The position numbers were made by a program, and so were the translations under genes. This document shows positions 62,411 to 64,000 of a stretch of DNA of 64,000 nt, one piece after another (the stretch's first letter is position 1; every line of letters starts with the position of its first letter). The stretch covers positions 86,600 to 150,599 of the forward strand of contig CAVVPG010000010.1 in NCBI GenBank assembly GCA_963750075.1. The letters run 5' to 3'. The notes below the pieces were generated by a model. That model had not been told where the DNA came from and ran no database searches. It was given only the letters and a program-made list of their open reading frames with translations. The DNA is from Bog-473 sp963750075 (lineage in GTDB: Bacteria > Actinomycetota > Acidimicrobiia > Acidimicrobiales > RAAP-2).

Positions 62411-62837
62411 GTGCGTGAACGGTGGCTTTCGGGCAGAGCCGTCTCGCTGCACGTGGCCGTGCTCGTCTTCGTGCCCGGGTGCGCCGTCGCCGCATGGTGG
62501 CAGGTGAACCGGGCCCAGGACGGGAACCAGCTGAGCTTCTTCTACTCGGTCATGTGGCCGGTCTTCGGGATCCTCGGGCTGTACTTCTGGTGGATGCTCG
62601 TCCACACCGACTACGACACCGTCGGGCTCAAGGGCATGCGGCGCCAGCAGACGGGCGCGCCCGAAGGCCAGGCCGCCTCGCCGCCACCGGCGCCGATCGT
62701 CGCGGAGGCGCCGGCCGTGCCCGCCGGCGATGATCCCGAAGCTCGCCGCCTACAACGCGCGTCTGGCGGAGTTGTCGGCGAAGGGGGCCAAGACCTGGCG
62801 CAACCGCGACCCGGTCGTCGTCCGCCGGGCGCAATGA
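62411..62837 (+). pseudogene. Small membrane protein, frameshifted (upstream partner of DUF3817 gene)
   Basis: The repaired protein is about 141 residues: two transmembrane helices (AVLVFVPGCAVAAWWQVNRA, then VMWPVFGILGLYFWWMLVHT), a disordered Ala/Pro linker, and a C-terminal DPELAAYNARLAELSAKGAK segment typical of a small actinobacterial membrane-protein family. One extra base in GAAGCTC (about 62741) breaks the frame; without it DDPELAAYNARL joins smoothly. The GTG at 62411 is preferred over the ATG at 62402 because a TAGCAT box at 62398-62403 makes it a leaderless start. The stop overlaps the next gene's ATG (ATGA). Confidence 0.68.
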
Positions 62838-63217
62838 GGCGGCTCACCGAGCGCGGACTGAAGGGGGCGCTCTTCCGCTACCAGCTCATGGCCAACATCG
62901 TGGGCGTGCTCATCATCCCGCTCTTCCTGTTCTTCCTCCTGCACCTCGGTGGTGTCGGGAGCTTCAAGCTCGAGCTCGCGGTGTTCGGCGTCGGCCACGG
63001 CTACCTCTACATCGTCTACCTGATCACCGCCGGGCTCCTCGCGCTCAAGGCGCGGCTGCACCTCCCCTGGATCCTCCTGATGTTCGCGGCCGGGCTGGTG
63101 CCCGGCCTGACCTTCGTCGTCGAGTGGCTCGTCGTGACCCGCAAGATCCAGCCGTTGGTCGCGGCGCAGGCGGCCGAGGCCGCGGCCGGGACGGGGGTCA
63201 GCCCAGCCGCTCGATGA
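62834..63217 (+). CDS. DUF3817 family membrane protein
   Basis: A 127-residue protein with three transmembrane helices: FRYQLMANIVGVLIIPLFLF, GVGHGYLYIVYLITAGLLAL and LPWILLMFAAGLVPGLTFVV, with GHGYLYIVYL and ending FVVEWLVVTRK, the DUF3817 pattern. Function unknown. It overlaps the stop of the preceding membrane-protein gene, a pairing often seen in actinobacteria. Its last 20 bases overlap the convergent thiolase gene. Confidence 0.82.
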   Translation: MRRLTERGLKGALFRYQLMANIVGVLIIPLFLFFLLHLGGVGSFKLELAVFGVGHGYLYIVYLITAGLLALKARLHLPWILLMFAAGLVPGLTFVVEWLVVTRKIQPLVAAQAAEAAAGTGVSPAAR

Positions 63218-64000
63218 CGGTGCCGTTGGCCTGCCCACCGCCCTCGCACATCGTCTGGTAGCCGTAGCGACCGCCCGTCGCCTCCAGGTGGTTCAAGAGG
63301 GTGCCCATCAGGCGCACGCCGCTCGCGCCGAGCGGGTGGCCGATGGCGATGGCGCCGCCGCGCGGGTTGAGCCGGCCCGGGTCGTAGGAGAAGGCCTTCT
63401 GCCACATGAGCGCGATCGCGGCAAAGGCCTCGTTGCACTCGACGGCGTCGAACTCGTCGACCTTCATGCCGGAGCGACCGAGCAGCTTGGTGGTCACCGG
63501 CACGGGAGCCGACAGCACGATGGCCGCGTCGTCCGCCGTCACGGCGAAGTGGGCGAACCGGGCGCGCACCGGGAGCCCGAGGGCCTCGGCCACCGAGCGG
63601 TCGGCGATCAGCATGGCGGCGGCGCCGTCGGTCGTCTGCGACGAGTTGCCGGCGGTGATGTCGGGTGCCGTGTCGGGCTCCCAGTGCTGGGCCGGGGGGA
63701 GCGCCGCCAGAGCCTCCAGCGTGGAGCTGCGCCGGATGCCCTCGTCGGCCTGCAGCATCTCTCCCGTGAGGCTCCCGTCCTCCGCCTTGATCGGCACGGC
63801 CAGGGCCTCGCGCCCGAAGTGCCCGTTGTCCCAGCTCTCGGCGGCCCGGCGGTGCGACTCGTGGGCGTAGGCGTCCATCTCCTCGCGCGTGATGCCGTAC
63901 CGCTCGGCCAGGACCTGGCTGACCCGGAACTGCGTCCAGAGGCGCCCGTCGACGTGCTCCATGAACGAGGGTGGGAAGGGCCCCGTGCCACCTCGCGCGT
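63198..64000 (-). CDS. Acetyl-CoA acyltransferase (thiolase), 5' truncated by the window end
   Basis: The C-terminal part (about 267 residues) of a degradative thiolase. ECNEAFAAIAL, GGAIAIGHPLGASGVR (His) and MCEGGGQANG (C-terminal active Cys) are all present; the N-terminal half with the nucleophile Cys lies beyond 64000. The frame is open to the last base. It performs thiolytic cleavage of 3-ketoacyl-CoA to acetyl-CoA, the last beta-oxidation step, and belongs with the dehydrogenases and hydratases of the window. Confidence 0.9.
   Translation of the reverse strand, partial: ARGGTGPFPPSFMEHVDGRLWTQFRVSQVLAERYGITREEMDAYAHESHRRAAESWDNGHFGREALAVPIKAEDGSLTGEMLQADEGIRRSSTLEALAALPPAQHWEPDTAPDITAGNSSQTTDGAAAMLIADRSVAEALGLPVRARFAHFAVTADDAAIVLSAPVPVTTKLLGRSGMKVDEFDAVECNEAFAAIALMWQKAFSYDPGRLNPRGGAIAIGHPLGASGVRLMGTLLNHLEATGGRYGYQTMCEGGGQANGTVIERLG

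Overview
The window is very GC-rich, tightly packed actinobacterial chromosome. Three things support this: F420-type enzymes, many GTG starts, and more than a dozen genes that begin directly behind a TANNNT box, as leaderless mRNAs do. The enzyme mix (many acyl-CoA dehydrogenases and amidohydrolases, and a secreted CAP protein with GYW...DGGIFSFG repeats) suggests a member of class Acidimicrobiia or a close relative; that placement is inference. No phage, insertion sequence, CRISPR array or rRNA was seen, and no gene-free stretch exceeds 300 bp.

Layout. 1-6013: two DHA2-type MFS exporters, a ParA ATPase with a zinc-ribbon partner, an exported lipase-like protein and a LOG-family phosphoribohydrolase. 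6037-13020: an FkbM methyltransferase with a frameshift, tRNA-Arg(UCU), tRNA-His(GUG), and a polyol/sugar-acid set (SDR, zinc alcohol dehydrogenase, FGGY kinase, D-2-hydroxyacid dehydrogenase). 13039-31962: amidohydrolases, aldehyde dehydrogenase, luciferase-like oxidoreductase, DUF35/thiolase pair, GMC oxidoreductase with its small subunit, transporters, an acyl-CoA dehydrogenase and an acyl-CoA ligase. 32047-51941: the core acyl-CoA catabolic region, with five more acyl-CoA dehydrogenase genes (one a two-domain fusion), enoyl-CoA hydratase, CaiB-type CoA transferase, P450 with ferredoxin, TetR regulator, acyl-CoA synthetase and thiolase-like protein. 51962-56261: DUF429 protein, deazaflavin-type reductase, SDR, CMD-family protein, and a ClpP locus pairing an active ClpP with a catalytically dead ClpP-like protein and an XRE regulator. 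56368-64000: amidohydrolase, two enoyl-CoA hydratases, RlmN, small membrane proteins and a thiolase cut by the window end.

The main observation is a recurrent 14-bp palindrome, consensus TGACAY-SR-GTGTCA, at nine intergenic or gene-edge places (10970, 16303, 26518, 30399, 33922, 40311, 44211, 49135, 56328). Each lies beside the start of a catabolic gene, and several overlap a predicted -35 or -10. One site abuts the -10 of a TetR-family gene (44405-45061), which makes TetR the best local candidate for the repressor. The controlled genes (P450, ferredoxin, acyl-CoA dehydrogenases, CoA ligase, CoA transferase, enoyl-CoA hydratases, thiolase-like protein, amidohydrolases, ALDH, GMC oxidoreductase) look like a scattered regulon for oxidising and beta-oxidising a bulky acyl or alicyclic substrate. 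The substrate cannot be named from sequence.

Three genes (6037-7066, 45144-45715, 62411-62837) are each broken by a single base, which may be assembly error or real decay.
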